DNA of 35,196 bases from Clostridiales bacterium (GCA_012839235.1 DUNS01000297.1:1-35196); one strand, 5' to 3'. Numbered from the stretch's first letter, positions 25,056-35,196 are shown. The notes: generated by a model not told the origin, from the sequence alone. Numbers and translations: made by a program.

Positions 25056-25100
25056 CTAAAGCTACTATTATACATTATAATTCCAATGGAGGTGAAAACT

Positions 25101-25790
25101 ATGCCAAAAGAAACCTATCTTTCAGAGAAAGTGGCAGAGCAACTAATGCAATATATTATAAATAATAACTTGAAAGCAGGAGACAAACTGCCCAATGAGT
25201 TTACTCTTGCGGAAAAATTAGGGGTTGGGCGTAGTACTTTACGTGAAGGAATACGATCCCTTGTCAGTCGTAATGTATTACAAACTAGACGAGGGGCAGG
25301 TACTTTTGTAGCGAAAGAAAATGTTGGTGTAATTGATGATCCTTTGGGATTTGCCTTTATTGAAGATAAACAAAGGCTTGCCCGTGATTTAATGGAAATC
25401 AGGCTGATGATTGAACCTCGAATTGCCGCCATAGCAGCTAAGAATGCAACGAAAGAGGAGATAGATAAAATAACTCATCTGGCCAAAGAAACAGAAAACA
25501 TTATTCTTGCTGGAGGGAATCATATTGATAAAGATATAGAATTTCATTCCCAAATAGCTATCGCCAGCAAAAACCTTGTAGCACCAACAATACTTCCAAT
25601 TATCCAAAATTCTATTTCCATATTTATAGATGTCACGGCAAGTAAGCTTCGACGTGAAACCATCGATACCCATCGATTAATAGTAGAAGCCATCCAGCGG
25701 GGTGATGAAATTGCGGCATCCGACGCCGTTTATCTACATCTTATTTATAACCGACAACTTATATTAGAAAAAGTAAGTGAGAATCTATAA
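25101..25790 (+). CDS. FadR-subfamily GntR transcriptional regulator
   Basis: Repressor of 229 residues. The N-terminal winged helix (about 8-72) has the GntR signature LPNEFTLAEKLGVGRSTLREGIRSL and RRGAGTFV. The C-terminal FCD domain (about 92-222) carries the metal ligands expected for organic-acid-sensing members: D145 and H149 in DIEFH, H191 and H213. The start follows GGAGGTG; an in-frame ATG at 25086 overlaps that site and is rejected. It leads a same-strand group with a GH94 enzyme and a sugar-acid-type dehydratase, so an aldonate such as gluconate or cellobionate is the likely effector (inference). Confidence 0.9.
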   Translation: MPKETYLSEKVAEQLMQYIINNNLKAGDKLPNEFTLAEKLGVGRSTLREGIRSLVSRNVLQTRRGAGTFVAKENVGVIDDPLGFAFIEDKQRLARDLMEIRLMIEPRIAAIAAKNATKEEIDKITHLAKETENIILAGGNHIDKDIEFHSQIAIASKNLVAPTILPIIQNSISIFIDVTASKLRRETIDTHRLIVEAIQRGDEIAASDAVYLHLIYNRQLILEKVSENL

Positions 25791-25911
25791 TATACAAATT
25801 ATTTTAAATATTTAGTAACCCCAAAACCATATAGCATCTTGTGAGCTTATATATACTGAAGATGCATAATATAACCCATTGATGAAATCTTATAACAGAA
25901 GAGGTAGAGAT

Positions 25912-28299
25912 ATGATAAGAGCAACATCCAATAATGAATATTATGAATTGAACAGTCCAACGATTATGCCAAAAGCTTCAGGCTTTTTATGGAATGAAAA
26001 TATGATGCTACAATTAAATTGCCGTGGTTATGTAGTAGCTCAGTTTATGCAACCTGAGCCTGCAAAGTACTCCCATGCTCCAAACCTTGAGGCAAAAACA
26101 TTTATGCAACCTGAACAACCGTATTATGCACATCATCCTGGACGTTTTATATATGTAAAGGATGAAGATGATGGTAGTGTTTTTTCAGCACCATATGAAC
26201 CGGTTCGAGTTTCTCCAGATAAGTATACATTTTCTGTGGGGAAGAAGGATATTAAATGGATAACAGAAAATAATGGGATTGCTATTGAAATGTGCTTAAG
26301 TCTTCCCAAAGAGGATCCCCTAGAGATGTGGAGGATAAAAGTAAGAAATCTTTCTCAAAATAAGAGAAAGATTAGCATATATCCATATTTTACAGTAGGC
26401 TATATGTCTTGGATGAATCAAGAAGGTGAATATAAGGAGGAGTTACAGGCTATTGTTTGTTCATCTGTAACTCCTTATCAAAAGTATAAAGACTATTTTA
26501 CAATCAAGGATTATAAAGATAAAACCTTTTTGTTGGCTGACAAAAGGCCAACTTCCTGGGAAGCTAATCTGGAGAGCTTTGAAGGGGAGGGAGGAATAAC
26601 ACAGCCGACATCTATTATGAATGACCTATTGTCTAAAGGTGATGCACGTTATGAAATGCCCCTTTGTGTATTTCAATATAAATTAGAAATGGACCCAAAT
26701 GAAGAAATAGAATATAGGTTTATATTTGGACCAGCTAAGAATGAAGAAGAGATAGATTCTATCCGCAACAAGTACTTTATTGATGGGAAGCAATGTGGTA
26801 AAGATGGATTTGAGTTAGCCCTAGAAGAATATGATCAATATATTGCAGATGGCAAAGGCTGTATCGAGATTGAAACTCCGGATAAGGATTTTGATAATTT
26901 TGTGAACCATTGGCTACCAAGACAGCTTTATTATCATGGCAAAACAAATCGCCTTTCGACTGATCCACAAACCCGTAATTATTTGCAGGATAATATGGGG
27001 ATGAGCTATATAAAACCGGAGATAGCTAGAAAAGCGTTGTTAATTGCTTTAGGACAACAGCATGAGAGTGGAGCGATGCCAGACGGCATAAAATTACATA
27101 AGGATGCTGAGTTGAAATATATCAATCAAGTGCCACATACGGATCACTGTATTTGGTTACCTATCAGTATAGAGCTTTATCTGGATGAAACAGACGATTA
27201 TGGAATACTTAATGAAATAGTTCCGTTTTCTGAAGGTAAAGAAACAGCTACAGTTTTTGAGCATATTAATCGTGGTATGTACTGGCTCATAAAGGATAGA
27301 GATGAGCGAGGCTTGAATTATATTAACCAAGGTGATTGGTGTGATCCAATGAACATGGTGGGTTATAAGGGCAAGGGTGTTTCTGGATGGCTAACTATTG
27401 CTACTGCTTATGTATTTCGTATCTGGTCAGATATATGTGAAAAGTTTGGTAGGCTAGATAAAGCTAATGAATTTAGAGAGGAAGCAAGAAAGACAAAGGA
27501 AAACATTAACAAATACTTATGGGACGGTAAATGGTATGCCCGGGGAATAACCGATGATAATATACTGTTTGGAATAAGTAAAGATAAAGAGGGCAGTATT
27601 TATATCAATCCTCAGGGATGGGCATTACTTAGTGGCTCCGTTGACGAAGAAAAAAAGGAGTCAATATTGAGATCTGTTCAAGAGAAACTTGAAACACCTT
27701 ATGGTGTAGAAATGCTGGCTCCTGCATATACTGGCATGCGTGAGGATGTGGGCAGATTAACGCAGAAATATCCAGGATCTGCTGAAAATGGTGCTGTCTA
27801 TAATCATGCGGCGGCATTCTATATATATGCGTTATTTTCTATTAATGAAAATGAAAATGCATACAGATTATTAAGAAAAATGCTTCCAGGTCCTGACTTG
27901 GATGATGCCATCCAAAGAGGACAATTGCCTGTATTTATACCCAATTATTACCGTGGTGCTTACAGACAAATTCCAAGAACTGCAGGAAAATCAAGTCATT
28001 TATTTAATACAGGGACAACTACGTGGTTCTATCGATGTCTTATAGATGGTTTATTTGGTCTGCAGGGAAATCGAGAAGGTCTTTCTATTAAGCCACAGCT
28101 TCCTTCTGACTGGAAAGAAGTTAAAGTAAGACGCTATTTTAGAGGTGCAAAATTCAATATTTATATCAAGCAAGAATCTGATATTAATAATATGGAAATA
28201 TATGTTGATGACCTTCTAATTGATGATGGAATTATCAGGAATATAAAACCTGGCAAGCAGTATAATGTTCTTGTAAGTATACCATCATCAAAACAGTAG
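25912..28299 (+). CDS. GH94 phosphorylase, probable cellobionic acid phosphorylase
   Basis: 795 residues, cytoplasmic. Cellobionic acid phosphorylase splits 4-O-beta-glucosyl-gluconate with phosphate into glucose 1-phosphate and gluconate. The N-terminal domain reads [15 protein letters not shown] and [19 protein letters not shown]. In the (alpha/alpha)6 barrel, [10 protein letters not shown] (355-364) replaces the RDxxQD block of cellobiose phosphorylase, and the catalytic loop is [20 protein letters not shown] (473-492) with D475 and D478 in place of DWND. From memory these are traits of the cellobionic acid subgroup, not of cellobiose or chitobiose enzymes. A TTG upstream (25879) extends the frame, but GAAGAGGT favours 25912. 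The acid-type regulator before it and the dehydratase after it support the assignment. Confidence 0.75.
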   Translation: MIRATSNNEYYELNSPTIMPKASGFLWNENMMLQLNCRGYVVAQFMQPEPAKYSHAPNLEAKTFMQPEQPYYAHHPGRFIYVKDEDDGSVFSAPYEPVRVSPDKYTFSVGKKDIKWITENNGIAIEMCLSLPKEDPLEMWRIKVRNLSQNKRKISIYPYFTVGYMSWMNQEGEYKEELQAIVCSSVTPYQKYKDYFTIKDYKDKTFLLADKRPTSWEANLESFEGEGGITQPTSIMNDLLSKGDARYEMPLCVFQYKLEMDPNEEIEYRFIFGPAKNEEEIDSIRNKYFIDGKQCGKDGFELALEEYDQYIADGKGCIEIETPDKDFDNFVNHWLPRQLYYHGKTNRLSTDPQTRNYLQDNMGMSYIKPEIARKALLIALGQQHESGAMPDGIKLHKDAELKYINQVPHTDHCIWLPISIELYLDETDDYGILNEIVPFSEGKETATVFEHINRGMYWLIKDRDERGLNYINQGDWCDPMNMVGYKGKGVSGWLTIATAYVFRIWSDICEKFGRLDKANEFREEARKTKENINKYLWDGKWYARGITDDNILFGISKDKEGSIYINPQGWALLSGSVDEEKKESILRSVQEKLETPYGVEMLAPAYTGMREDVGRLTQKYPGSAENGAVYNHAAAFYIYALFSINENENAYRLLRKMLPGPDLDDAIQRGQLPVFIPNYYRGAYRQIPRTAGKSSHLFNTGTTTWFYRCLIDGLFGLQGNREGLSIKPQLPSDWKEVKVRRYFRGAKFNIYIKQESDINNMEIYVDDLLIDDGIIRNIKPGKQYNVLVSIPSSKQ

Positions 28300-28330
28300 A
28301 TTTAACTATAACAAAAGAGGTATGAGTAAT

Positions 28331-30049
28331 ATGCTTAGAAGTCAAAATATGCGAAATGTAGCAGCAGAGATGGATTCGTTAAAGATAGGTGCTGGATGGA
28401 GTATCGATGATTTATCCAAACCCCAGATCATGGTGCAAAGCACTTGGGGTGAGAGTCATCCCGGTAGCGTCCATCTTGGAAAACTTGTTGAAAAAGTAAG
28501 AGTTGGGGTTGAAGAAGAAGGTGGAAAACCAGCTCAGTATACAGTAACTGATATTTGTGATGGAATTGCCCAGGGACATGATGGTATGAACTATTCTCTT
28601 GTTTCAAGAGAAATAATAGCCAATGCAATAGAAATTCAGATGAAAGCAACACCTTTTGATGGTGCTGTATTTACGTCTTCATGTGATAAAGCCGTTCCAG
28701 CACACCTTTTGGCGATTGCAAGAAATAACATTCCTTCGATATTTATCCCTGGAGGAGTTATGTATGAAGGACCAAATAACCTAACATTGGAACAGATAGG
28801 CACTTATCATGCGCAATTTTTAAGAAATGAAATTAGTTTAGAAGAATATAACAATTACAAGCAAAGTGCATGCCCTAGCTGTGGTGCATGCCAGTTTATG
28901 GGTACTGCATCAACAATGCAGATTATGGCAGAAGCTTTAGGTATGGCACTTCCAGGGTCGGCCTTAGTACCTGCAGAAGATAGCAATCTATGGGAGATGG
29001 CTAAAGAGGCAGGAAATCAAATCTTAAAACTGATTAAACTAAACCTGACTCCTGAAAAAATAATGACCCAGAAGGCATTTGAAAATGCGATTATGGTCCA
29101 TGCAGCAATTGCCGGATCAACAAATACATTGCTTCACCTACCAGCAATTGCACATGAACTAGGAATTAGTATCGAAGCGGAATTATTTGATGAAATTCAT
29201 AGAAAAATACCATATATTTCGAATATTCGCCCAAGTGGCAAATACCCTGCAGAGTATTTCTGGTATGCAGGGGGAACCCCCATAATAATGGAGCGGATTA
29301 AAAAACATCTGAATTTAGATGTTATTACAGTTACAGGCAGAACCTTGGGAGATAATCTTGAAGAATTACAAAAAAATGGTTATTATGAAAAATGCAATAA
29401 ATACCTAGATGAAAAGGGTATTAGTAAAAATCATATAATAACAGATTACGATACTCCTATACAGAAGCAAGGGGCTGTAGCTGTATTAAAGGGCAATCTT
29501 GCTCCCGAGGGGGCTGTTGCTAAACATTCAGCAATACCAAAGGAAATGCTTCAAGTTACATGTGTAGCAAGACCATTCAATTGTGAGGAAGAGGCATATA
29601 AGTCTGTTATTGAAAAAAGAATTAAGCCTGGTGACGCTGTTATTATAAGGTATGAAGGCCCAAAAGGATCAGGTATGCCAGAGATGTTTTATACTACAGA
29701 AGCTATCGTATCCGATCCTGAACTAGCTAATTCTGTGGCACTTATAACTGATGGAAGATATTCAGGTGCAACAAGGGGACCTGCAATAGGTCATGTATGT
29801 CCTGAAGCTACCGAAGGAGGACCTATTGCTTTGGTAGAAGAAGGAGATTTAATTAGAATTGATATTCCGAATCGTACCCTTGATATTATAGGAGTTAATG
29901 GTGTAAATAAGACACCTAGGGAAATAGAAAAGATTTTAGAGGAAAGAAAGAGCAAATTGGTAATACCAAAATTAAAAGATAAAAGTGGAGTTTTGAAAAT
30001 CTACTCCAAACTTGCAGTATCCGCAATGAAGGGTGCATATATGGAGTAA
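28331..30049 (+). CDS. IlvD/Edd-family dehydratase, probable aldonate dehydratase
   Basis: Iron-sulfur hydro-lyase, about 572 residues. The family blocks are clear: [53 protein letters not shown], then LPGSA and [20 protein letters not shown]. Counting from the upstream Met (28322), C79, C121 and C190 are the likely cluster ligands. The N-terminal HPGSVHL lacks the NPC cysteine that sugar-acid dehydratases with a 2Fe-2S centre carry. This makes it closer to E. coli IlvD and Edd in this region. The family includes dihydroxy-acid, phosphogluconate, gluconate, xylonate and arabonate dehydratases; context 31 bases after a GH94 gene favours gluconate or another aldonate. Two ATGs (28322 and 28331) follow AGAGG; the second has better spacing. 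Confidence 0.8.
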   Translation: MLRSQNMRNVAAEMDSLKIGAGWSIDDLSKPQIMVQSTWGESHPGSVHLGKLVEKVRVGVEEEGGKPAQYTVTDICDGIAQGHDGMNYSLVSREIIANAIEIQMKATPFDGAVFTSSCDKAVPAHLLAIARNNIPSIFIPGGVMYEGPNNLTLEQIGTYHAQFLRNEISLEEYNNYKQSACPSCGACQFMGTASTMQIMAEALGMALPGSALVPAEDSNLWEMAKEAGNQILKLIKLNLTPEKIMTQKAFENAIMVHAAIAGSTNTLLHLPAIAHELGISIEAELFDEIHRKIPYISNIRPSGKYPAEYFWYAGGTPIIMERIKKHLNLDVITVTGRTLGDNLEELQKNGYYEKCNKYLDEKGISKNHIITDYDTPIQKQGAVAVLKGNLAPEGAVAKHSAIPKEMLQVTCVARPFNCEEEAYKSVIEKRIKPGDAVIIRYEGPKGSGMPEMFYTTEAIVSDPELANSVALITDGRYSGATRGPAIGHVCPEATEGGPIALVEEGDLIRIDIPNRTLDIIGVNGVNKTPREIEKILEERKSKLVIPKLKDKSGVLKIYSKLAVSAMKGAYME

Positions 30050-30064
30050 TGAAAGAATAAAAAA

Positions 30065-30111
30065 TTAGCCTTTGAAAATGTTAGTCAATTTTCGAAGGCC
30101 AATTTTATTTT
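30065..30111. terminator. bidirectional terminator between the dehydratase and LysR genes
   Basis: Arms 30065-30079 and 30088-30102 pair over 15 positions with one mismatch and one G-T pair around an 8-nt loop. TTTTATTTT follows on the plus strand, and an A-rich tract before the stem supplies T residues for the minus strand. Confidence 0.85.
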
Positions 30112-30113
30112 GA

Positions 30114-31001
30114 TCATTCATTCATATTAGCTGTTAAGCAATCTATAAAGTATCTTCCCCCATCAGATATCTGAATATCCTTATTATAGGCTGCAACTAG
30201 AAGACGGGGAGGTATCTTCTTGATAGTTGGGATAATAGTTAATTGTTCCGATTCCTCCACACAGAAATCAGGTACAAAAGCAATTCCTAAACCAATCTTA
30301 GCTAGATCAATTAGTAGATCATTACTACTAAGCTCCACTGATGGGACAAGGTCCAAGCTATTCTCCAAGAACAAATTGTGTAGGAATATACTAGTGGTAG
30401 CTCGCTTTTCCAGCATGAGAATAGGGTGAGTCTGAAGCTCCTTTAATGATATGGGCTTATCCATTATAGGAAAGGATTCAGGATTAGCAATAAATACATC
30501 ATTAAATTTCTTTACAGGAAGAATTTCCATCATATCTGTAAGACCAGGATTGGGAGAATTGGTCACAATAATATCAACTTCATTTCTTTCAAGGAGAGTA
30601 GCACATTGCTGTGAAGTTCCATTAGTTACTTTTATATGAATATTAGGATACTGTTTATGGAAATCCTTAAGAAAGGGAACAAGATAATATCTGCATATGG
30701 TATCACTAGATCCGATACGGAGCTGTACACCACTCTTAGGGTCTGCACATAGCTGGTTTTCACCACGTATGATTAGGTTAATTGCTGGTTCAACATGCTT
30801 AAGAAGTAGCTCCCCTTCCTTAGTTAGTGCAACCCTCTTAGTGCTTCTGATAAATAGGGTTTGATTTAACCTTTTTTCCAGGGTCTTAATGGATTGGCTA
30901 ACAGCAGACTGGGATATGAATAGATCATTGGCAGCATCTGAAAAACTCAAGCTCTTTGCTACGTGATAGAAAACCTTGTAAAGTTCATAATTAATATCCA
31001 T
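30114..31001 (-). CDS. LysR-family transcriptional regulator
   Basis: 295 residues, normal family length. The N-terminal helix-turn-helix (1-60) reads YKVFYHVAKSLSFSDAANDLFISQSAVSQSIKTLEKRL. The C-terminal substrate-binding domain (about 90-290) begins LRIGSSDTICRYYLVPFLKDFHKQYPNI and has the usual periplasmic-binding-protein-like fold. GGGAAGGTAGG precedes the start at somewhat long spacing. It is convergent with the dehydratase and divergent from purL across 216 bases. LysR proteins often regulate a divergent gene, but purL is an unusual target, so its regulon is unknown. Confidence 0.9.
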   Translation of the reverse strand: MDINYELYKVFYHVAKSLSFSDAANDLFISQSAVSQSIKTLEKRLNQTLFIRSTKRVALTKEGELLLKHVEPAINLIIRGENQLCADPKSGVQLRIGSSDTICRYYLVPFLKDFHKQYPNIHIKVTNGTSQQCATLLERNEVDIIVTNSPNPGLTDMMEILPVKKFNDVFIANPESFPIMDKPISLKELQTHPILMLEKRATTSIFLHNLFLENSLDLVPSVELSSNDLLIDLAKIGLGIAFVPDFCVEESEQLTIIPTIKKIPPRLLVAAYNKDIQISDGGRYFIDCLTANMNE

Positions 31002-31134
31002 AAAATCCTACCTTCCCTTTATCATAAAGTGATACTTATAACCCTAATCTAGTAAAATAAAATGTTCTAAAACTGTAATTAATATACCCAGTAATTATTA
31101 GAAAACCTAATGAAAGGGTTAACTTATATTAATT

Positions 31135-31162
31135 TTGATTATAAATCATCCTATGCTATAAT
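31135..31162 (+). promoter_or_regulatory. promoter of purL
   Basis: TTGATT (31135-31140), a 16-base spacer and a perfect TATAAT (31157-31162). It lies inside the in-frame upstream extension of purL, which argues against the earlier start at 31110. Confidence 0.75.
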
Positions 31163-31217
31163 GCAAGTAAAACCAAGAGTAGAAGATGTGCCAGCCAATG
31201 AAAAAAGGAGTGTTGGA

Positions 31218-34200
31218 ATGAATAATATTAGAAGAATATATGTTGAGAAAAAAGCTCCATACGCGGTCAAGACCAATGAACTTAAGATGGAGATTATTAA
31301 TTACTTAGGGATAAAGAGCATTGATAGAGTTAGAGTTTTAAATCGTTATGATATAGAGAATGTTAGTGATGAAACCTATAAGAAATCTTTGGGAGTTGTA
31401 TTTTCAGAACCACCATTAGATGTTTTATATGAGGAAGAGTTTCAGTCAGAGACTGGTGATAGAATTTTTTCTGTTGAATATTTACCTGGGCAGTTTGATC
31501 AAAGGGCAGATTCCGCTGTTCAATGTGTGAAATTACTTAATGAAAAGGAAGAACCAATTATTCGTTTTGCAACAACATATATCTTATCAGGAACATTTAC
31601 AGATAAGGAATATGAGAGCATTAAGGAATACTGTATTAATCCAGTGGATTCAAGAGAAGCTGATGAGGCAAAACCAACGACATTAGCTACTGTTTTTGAA
31701 GAGCCTGAGGATGTTAAGATTATAGAAGGTTTCATTGATATGAAGGAGGATGAACTTCTTCACTTATTTGATAGCTTAAACCTTGCAATGACCATAGATG
31801 ATTTTAAGCATATTCAAAATTATTATATCAATGATGAGCATAGAAATCCCTCTATGACTGAAATCAAGGTTCTTGACACCTATTGGTCAGATCACTGTAG
31901 GCATACAACATTTTTAACGGAGTTAAAGGATATAGAATTTGAAGAAGGATATTATAGTGAGCCAATTAAAGCAGCTTATAGTAATTATCTTTCAGACAGA
32001 GAAGTACTTTATAAGAATAAAAAAGGTAAGGATATATCATTGATGGATATGGCTTTACTTGGAATGAAGAAATTAAAAGCTGATGGAAAGCTAGAGGACA
32101 TGGAGGAATCTGATGAGATTAATGCATGCTCTATAATTGTCCCAGTTGAAATTGATGGAAAGACTGAGGAATGGTTAATCTTCTTTAAGAATGAAACCCA
32201 TAACCATCCAACTGAGATTGAGCCATTTGGTGGAGCGGCTACCTGTCTAGGAGGAGCAATTCGTGATCCCTTATCTGGTAGAGGCTATGTATACCAGGCA
32301 ATGAGAGTTACAGGTGCGGCAGATCCAACCGTTCCTATAAAAGACACCATAGAAGGTAAGCTGCCTCAGCGTAAAATATGTACAGGTGCAGCAGAAGGCT
32401 ATAGCTCCTACGGTAATCAGATTGGACTGGCAACTGGATCAGTAGATGAGGTATATCATCCAGGCTATGTTGCCAAGCGAATGGAAATCGGTGCAGTGAT
32501 GGGAGCTGCCCCAAGGAAGAATGTAATTAGAGAAAACTCTGATCCAGGGGATGTAATTATCCTTATGGGAGGAAGAACGGGTAGAGATGGCCTTGGTGGT
32601 GCAACAGGATCCTCTAAGAGTCATACTACAGAATCCATAACTGTCAGTGGTGCAGAGGTTCAGAAGGGTAATGCTCCAACTGAGAGAAAGCTTCAGAGAT
32701 TATTCCGTAGACCAGAGGTTAGTATATTAATTAAGAAATGTAATGATTTTGGAGCTGGCGGTGTATCAGTGGCAATCGGTGAATTAGCCGATGGACTTGT
32801 TATTGATTTAGATAAAGTACCTAAAAAATACGCTGGACTGGATGGAACTGAGCTTGCTATATCAGAATCCCAGGAAAGAATGGCAGTTGTAGTTGATCCG
32901 AAAAATGTAGATATAATGTTGGAATATGCAGACCAAGAGAATCTTGAAGCTATAGTTGTAGCTGAAGTTACTAAAACCCCAAGGCTTATTATGAACTGGA
33001 GAGGACAGGAGATTGTTAATATCTCCAGAGAGTTCCTTGATACCAACGGTGCCCATCAGGAGGCATCTGCCTTTGTTAGTATGCCTTCCCAAAATGACAA
33101 TTATCTAAAGGCAGGTGCCATTTGCTTAGGGGCTGATAGAGAGCAAAAGAGTGGTTTGAAAGAGAAGTGGTTACAGACTTTATCACATCTTAATGTATGC
33201 TCCAAAAAAGGCTTGGTTGAGATGTTCGATAGTACTATAGGAGTAGGAACAGTTACTATGCCTTACGGAGGAAAGTATCAGCTATCCCCTATGCAAACTA
33301 TGGTCGCTAAGCTCCCTGTACTAAAAGGGGAAAGCGATACAGTGACTATGATGAGTTATGGCTTTGATCCTTATCTATCTACCTGGTCACCATTTCATGG
33401 TTCTGCATACGCAGTTGTATCTTCTGTAGCAAAGATTGTGGCTGCAGGTGGAGACCCAACTAAGATACGTTTTACATTTCAAGAGTATTTTCGAAGACTT
33501 GAAAATGATCCTAAGCGCTGGGGTGAGCCAGTAGCAGCATTACTTGGTGCTTATGATGCTCAGGTTAGATTAGGCCTTCCTTCTATCGGTGGTAAGGATA
33601 GTATGTCTGGAAGCTTTAATGATATTGATGTTCCTCCAACCTTAGTTTCATTTGCAGTTGATGTGGCTAAGACAGGAGATGTAATTAGCTCTGAGCTTAA
33701 AAGACCTGGGAGTGTATTGGTAGAATTTGGTGTTAAGAAAGATGAATATGATCTTCCTGTATACGAAAAGGTTATGGAGGCTTATAGCAAAATCAATCAA
33801 CTTATGAACAAGGGCATAGTTGTGTCTGCCTATGCTGTTGGATTTGGAGGCTTAGCTGAGGCAATTAGTAAGATGGCATTTGGTAATAAGCTCGGTCTTG
33901 CCATTGATAATAATATTTCCTCTCATGATTTATTCCTTCCAAGCTATGGTTCTATATTGGTGGAGATGGAAGAGAAAAATCTTAATAATGACCTGTTAAA
34001 AGATCTGAATTATAGATTGATTGGTAAAATCACTGAGGAAGAAGCTTTTGTATATGAGAACATTAGCATTACTATAGATGAGGCTTTAAAGGCTTGGACT
34101 AATACATTAGAGAAGGTATATCCAACTAAGACTTCCCAGGTAGCTGCTTCCCATGAACTTAAGACAAAATTACATGATGAAAGTAAGGTTTATATTGCTA

Positions 34201-35012
34201 AGAATAAGGTGGCTAAGCCAAAGGTATTCATTCCAGTATTCCCAGGAACCAACTGCGAATATGATTCTATGAAAGCATTTGAATTAGCTGGGGCAGAAGT
34301 GGAAACGGTGGTATTTAGAAACCTAACTGAGGAAGATATCCGTGAATCTGTTAATGCTTTTGAGAAAGCAATTAAGCAATCTCAGATACTAATGTTTCCT
34401 GGTGGTTTTTCAGCTGGTGATGAACCTGATGGTTCAGGTAAGTTCATTGCAACAGCATTTAGAAATACTAGGATTACCGAGGCAGTTAATGATCTTCTAG
34501 CTAATAGAGATGGGCTTATACTTGGAATATGTAATGGCTTTCAAGCTCTGATCAAGCTGGGACTTGTACCTTATGGTGAGATTAGAACCCTTAAGGAGGA
34601 TTCCCCAACCTTAACCACTAATCATATTGGTCGTCATATTTCTAAGTACGTTCATACTAAAGTTGTATCCAATAAATCTCCTTGGTTAAGACTTGCAGAG
34701 CTTGGAGGGGTATATACAATTCCTGCTTCCCATGGAGAAGGCCGTTTTGTGGCAAGTGACGAATGTATTAAGAAGCTTGTAGAGAATGGTCAGGTGGCAA
34801 CTAGGTATGTTGACTTAGATGGAAATCCTACTATGGATGAGGACTATAATCCTAATGGTTCCTACTATGCAATTGAGGGAATTACTAGCCCTGACGGTAG
34901 AATTCTTGGTAAGATGGCCCACTCAGAACGTATAGGAGATTCTGTGGGGATTAATATATTAGGAAAGCAGGATCAACAGATATTTGCATCGGGAGTATCT
35001 TATTTTAAATAA
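31218..35012 (+). CDS. purL: phosphoribosylformylglycinamidine synthase, single-chain
   Basis: Converts FGAR, glutamine and ATP to FGAM in purine synthesis. At 1264 residues it fuses everything that is split into PurS, PurL and PurQ in Bacillus. Order: an N-terminal PurS-like part, a linker with LDTYWSDHCRHTTF, synthetase half 1 (FKNETHNHPTEIEPFGGAATCLGG), and synthetase half 2 (SPFHGSAYAVVSSVAKIVAAGGDP). A class I glutaminase domain at the end starts PKVFIPVFPGTNCEYDS. The glutaminase nucleophile is about C1105 in LGICNGFQ and its His about 1172 in PASHGEGRF. AAAAGGAG precedes the ATG at 31218. The frame is open back to 31110, but the promoter lies inside that stretch. It is not adjacent to purF or other pur genes. 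Confidence 0.95.
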   Translation: MNNIRRIYVEKKAPYAVKTNELKMEIINYLGIKSIDRVRVLNRYDIENVSDETYKKSLGVVFSEPPLDVLYEEEFQSETGDRIFSVEYLPGQFDQRADSAVQCVKLLNEKEEPIIRFATTYILSGTFTDKEYESIKEYCINPVDSREADEAKPTTLATVFEEPEDVKIIEGFIDMKEDELLHLFDSLNLAMTIDDFKHIQNYYINDEHRNPSMTEIKVLDTYWSDHCRHTTFLTELKDIEFEEGYYSEPIKAAYSNYLSDREVLYKNKKGKDISLMDMALLGMKKLKADGKLEDMEESDEINACSIIVPVEIDGKTEEWLIFFKNETHNHPTEIEPFGGAATCLGGAIRDPLSGRGYVYQAMRVTGAADPTVPIKDTIEGKLPQRKICTGAAEGYSSYGNQIGLATGSVDEVYHPGYVAKRMEIGAVMGAAPRKNVIRENSDPGDVIILMGGRTGRDGLGGATGSSKSHTTESITVSGAEVQKGNAPTERKLQRLFRRPEVSILIKKCNDFGAGGVSVAIGELADGLVIDLDKVPKKYAGLDGTELAISESQERMAVVVDPKNVDIMLEYADQENLEAIVVAEVTKTPRLIMNWRGQEIVNISREFLDTNGAHQEASAFVSMPSQNDNYLKAGAICLGADREQKSGLKEKWLQTLSHLNVCSKKGLVEMFDSTIGVGTVTMPYGGKYQLSPMQTMVAKLPVLKGESDTVTMMSYGFDPYLSTWSPFHGSAYAVVSSVAKIVAAGGDPTKIRFTFQEYFRRLENDPKRWGEPVAALLGAYDAQVRLGLPSIGGKDSMSGSFNDIDVPPTLVSFAVDVAKTGDVISSELKRPGSVLVEFGVKKDEYDLPVYEKVMEAYSKINQLMNKGIVVSAYAVGFGGLAEAISKMAFGNKLGLAIDNNISSHDLFLPSYGSILVEMEEKNLNNDLLKDLNYRLIGKITEEEAFVYENISITIDEALKAWTNTLEKVYPTKTSQVAASHELKTKLHDESKVYIAKNKVAKPKVFIPVFPGTNCEYDSMKAFELAGAEVETVVFRNLTEEDIRESVNAFEKAIKQSQILMFPGGFSAGDEPDGSGKFIATAFRNTRITEAVNDLLANRDGLILGICNGFQALIKLGLVPYGEIRTLKEDSPTLTTNHIGRHISKYVHTKVVSNKSPWLRLAELGGVYTIPASHGEGRFVASDECIKKLVENGQVATRYVDLDGNPTMDEDYNPNGSYYAIEGITSPDGRILGKMAHSERIGDSVGINILGKQDQQIFASGVSYFK

Positions 35013-35053
35013 ACTATTCTTTTATCCTATTAAATATATATTGTACAAACAAG

Positions 35054-35088
35054 ATAATCACATAGTTTCTTACTATGTGATTATTTTG
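35054..35088 (+). terminator. Rho-independent terminator of purL
   Basis: Perfect 12-bp stem ATAATCACATAG (35054-35065) with CTATGTGATTAT (35073-35084), a 7-nt loop, then TTTT. Confidence 0.85.
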
Positions 35089-35106
35089 TGAAATATAGGA
35101 AACTAA

Positions 35107-35135
35107 TTGATTTGGGTACAAGTTTTTGATAATAT
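35107..35135 (+). promoter_or_regulatory. promoter of a gene beyond the right edge
   Basis: TTGATT (35107-35112), a 17-base spacer and TAATAT (35130-35135). AAAGGAG near 35182-35188 looks like the ribosome binding site of the next gene, whose start is not in the window. Confidence 0.6.
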
Positions 35136-35196
35136 ATTATAGGTGATGAACAGCTGTAAGAATCATCTAATTATAGTAATAAAGGAGACATTAGGA

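Noticed and set aside
25801-25900. GCATCTT/AAGATGC hairpin between the GntR and GH94 genes as a terminator
   Set aside because: Only 7 bp with a long loop and no T tract; the genes are more likely cotranscribed.
31002-31217. LysR-type T-N11-A operator between LysR and purL
   Set aside because: Such degenerate motifs occur by chance in this AT-rich spacer and none is convincingly palindromic.
31110-31217. 36-residue N-terminal extension of PurL
   Set aside because: A good promoter lies inside it and a strong ribosome binding site precedes the ATG at 31218.

Overview
The window is an AT-rich chromosomal stretch from a spore-forming, plant-polysaccharide-degrading member of the Clostridia, most likely Lachnospiraceae. 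The evidence is an alpha/beta-type spore protein at the left edge, two GH94 disaccharide phosphorylases, xylulokinase with a ROK regulator, Firmicutes-type PurF and single-chain PurL, a T-box in front of valS, and a gene cluster resembling DUF5717/DUF5716 families that I recall as Lachnospiraceae-type. I see no phage, CRISPR array, intact IS element, tRNA or rRNA.

Layout. 1-3541: 3' part of a spore protein gene, a convergent ROK repressor, a 227-bp inverted-repeat element with nested hairpins, then xylB with a clear promoter, a repeated leader motif and a terminator. 3696-7960: SAM methyltransferase, Hsp33 and a GH94 phosphorylase. 8084-12081: purF, dUTPase and an ABC-F ATPase. 12092-13189: an aminotransferase on the minus strand. 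13368-20472: a four-gene cluster of unknown function. It encodes a 1182-residue protein with two beta-sandwich domains and a long helical part, a degenerate Hsp70/actin-fold protein, a TPR-like protein, and a coiled-coil protein with two membrane segments. 20478-23565: T-box-controlled valS. 23700-24110: a type I toxin-antitoxin locus (32-residue holin-like toxin plus a predicted convergent antisense RNA) missed by ordinary gene calling. 24332-24866: methylglyoxal synthase. 24906-30111: a FadR-type GntR regulator with two operator-like repeats, a second GH94 enzyme resembling cellobionic acid phosphorylase, and an IlvD/Edd-family dehydratase. These could form an aldobionate utilisation operon. 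30114-35196: LysR regulator, divergent purL, and the promoter and ribosome binding site of a gene beyond the right edge.

How the genes fit. Sugar genes (xylB/ROK, two GH94 enzymes, the dehydratase, methylglyoxal synthase) suggest phosphorolytic use of cello-, chito- or aldobiose-type disaccharides and pentoses. The central cluster is the best candidate for an undescribed system: an Hsp70-like module with a TPR partner, a giant scaffold and a membrane anchor. Several leaders in the window (xylB, dut, the Hsp70-like gene, the TPR gene) share short sequence blocks, hairpins and start contexts, an unexplained repeat family.
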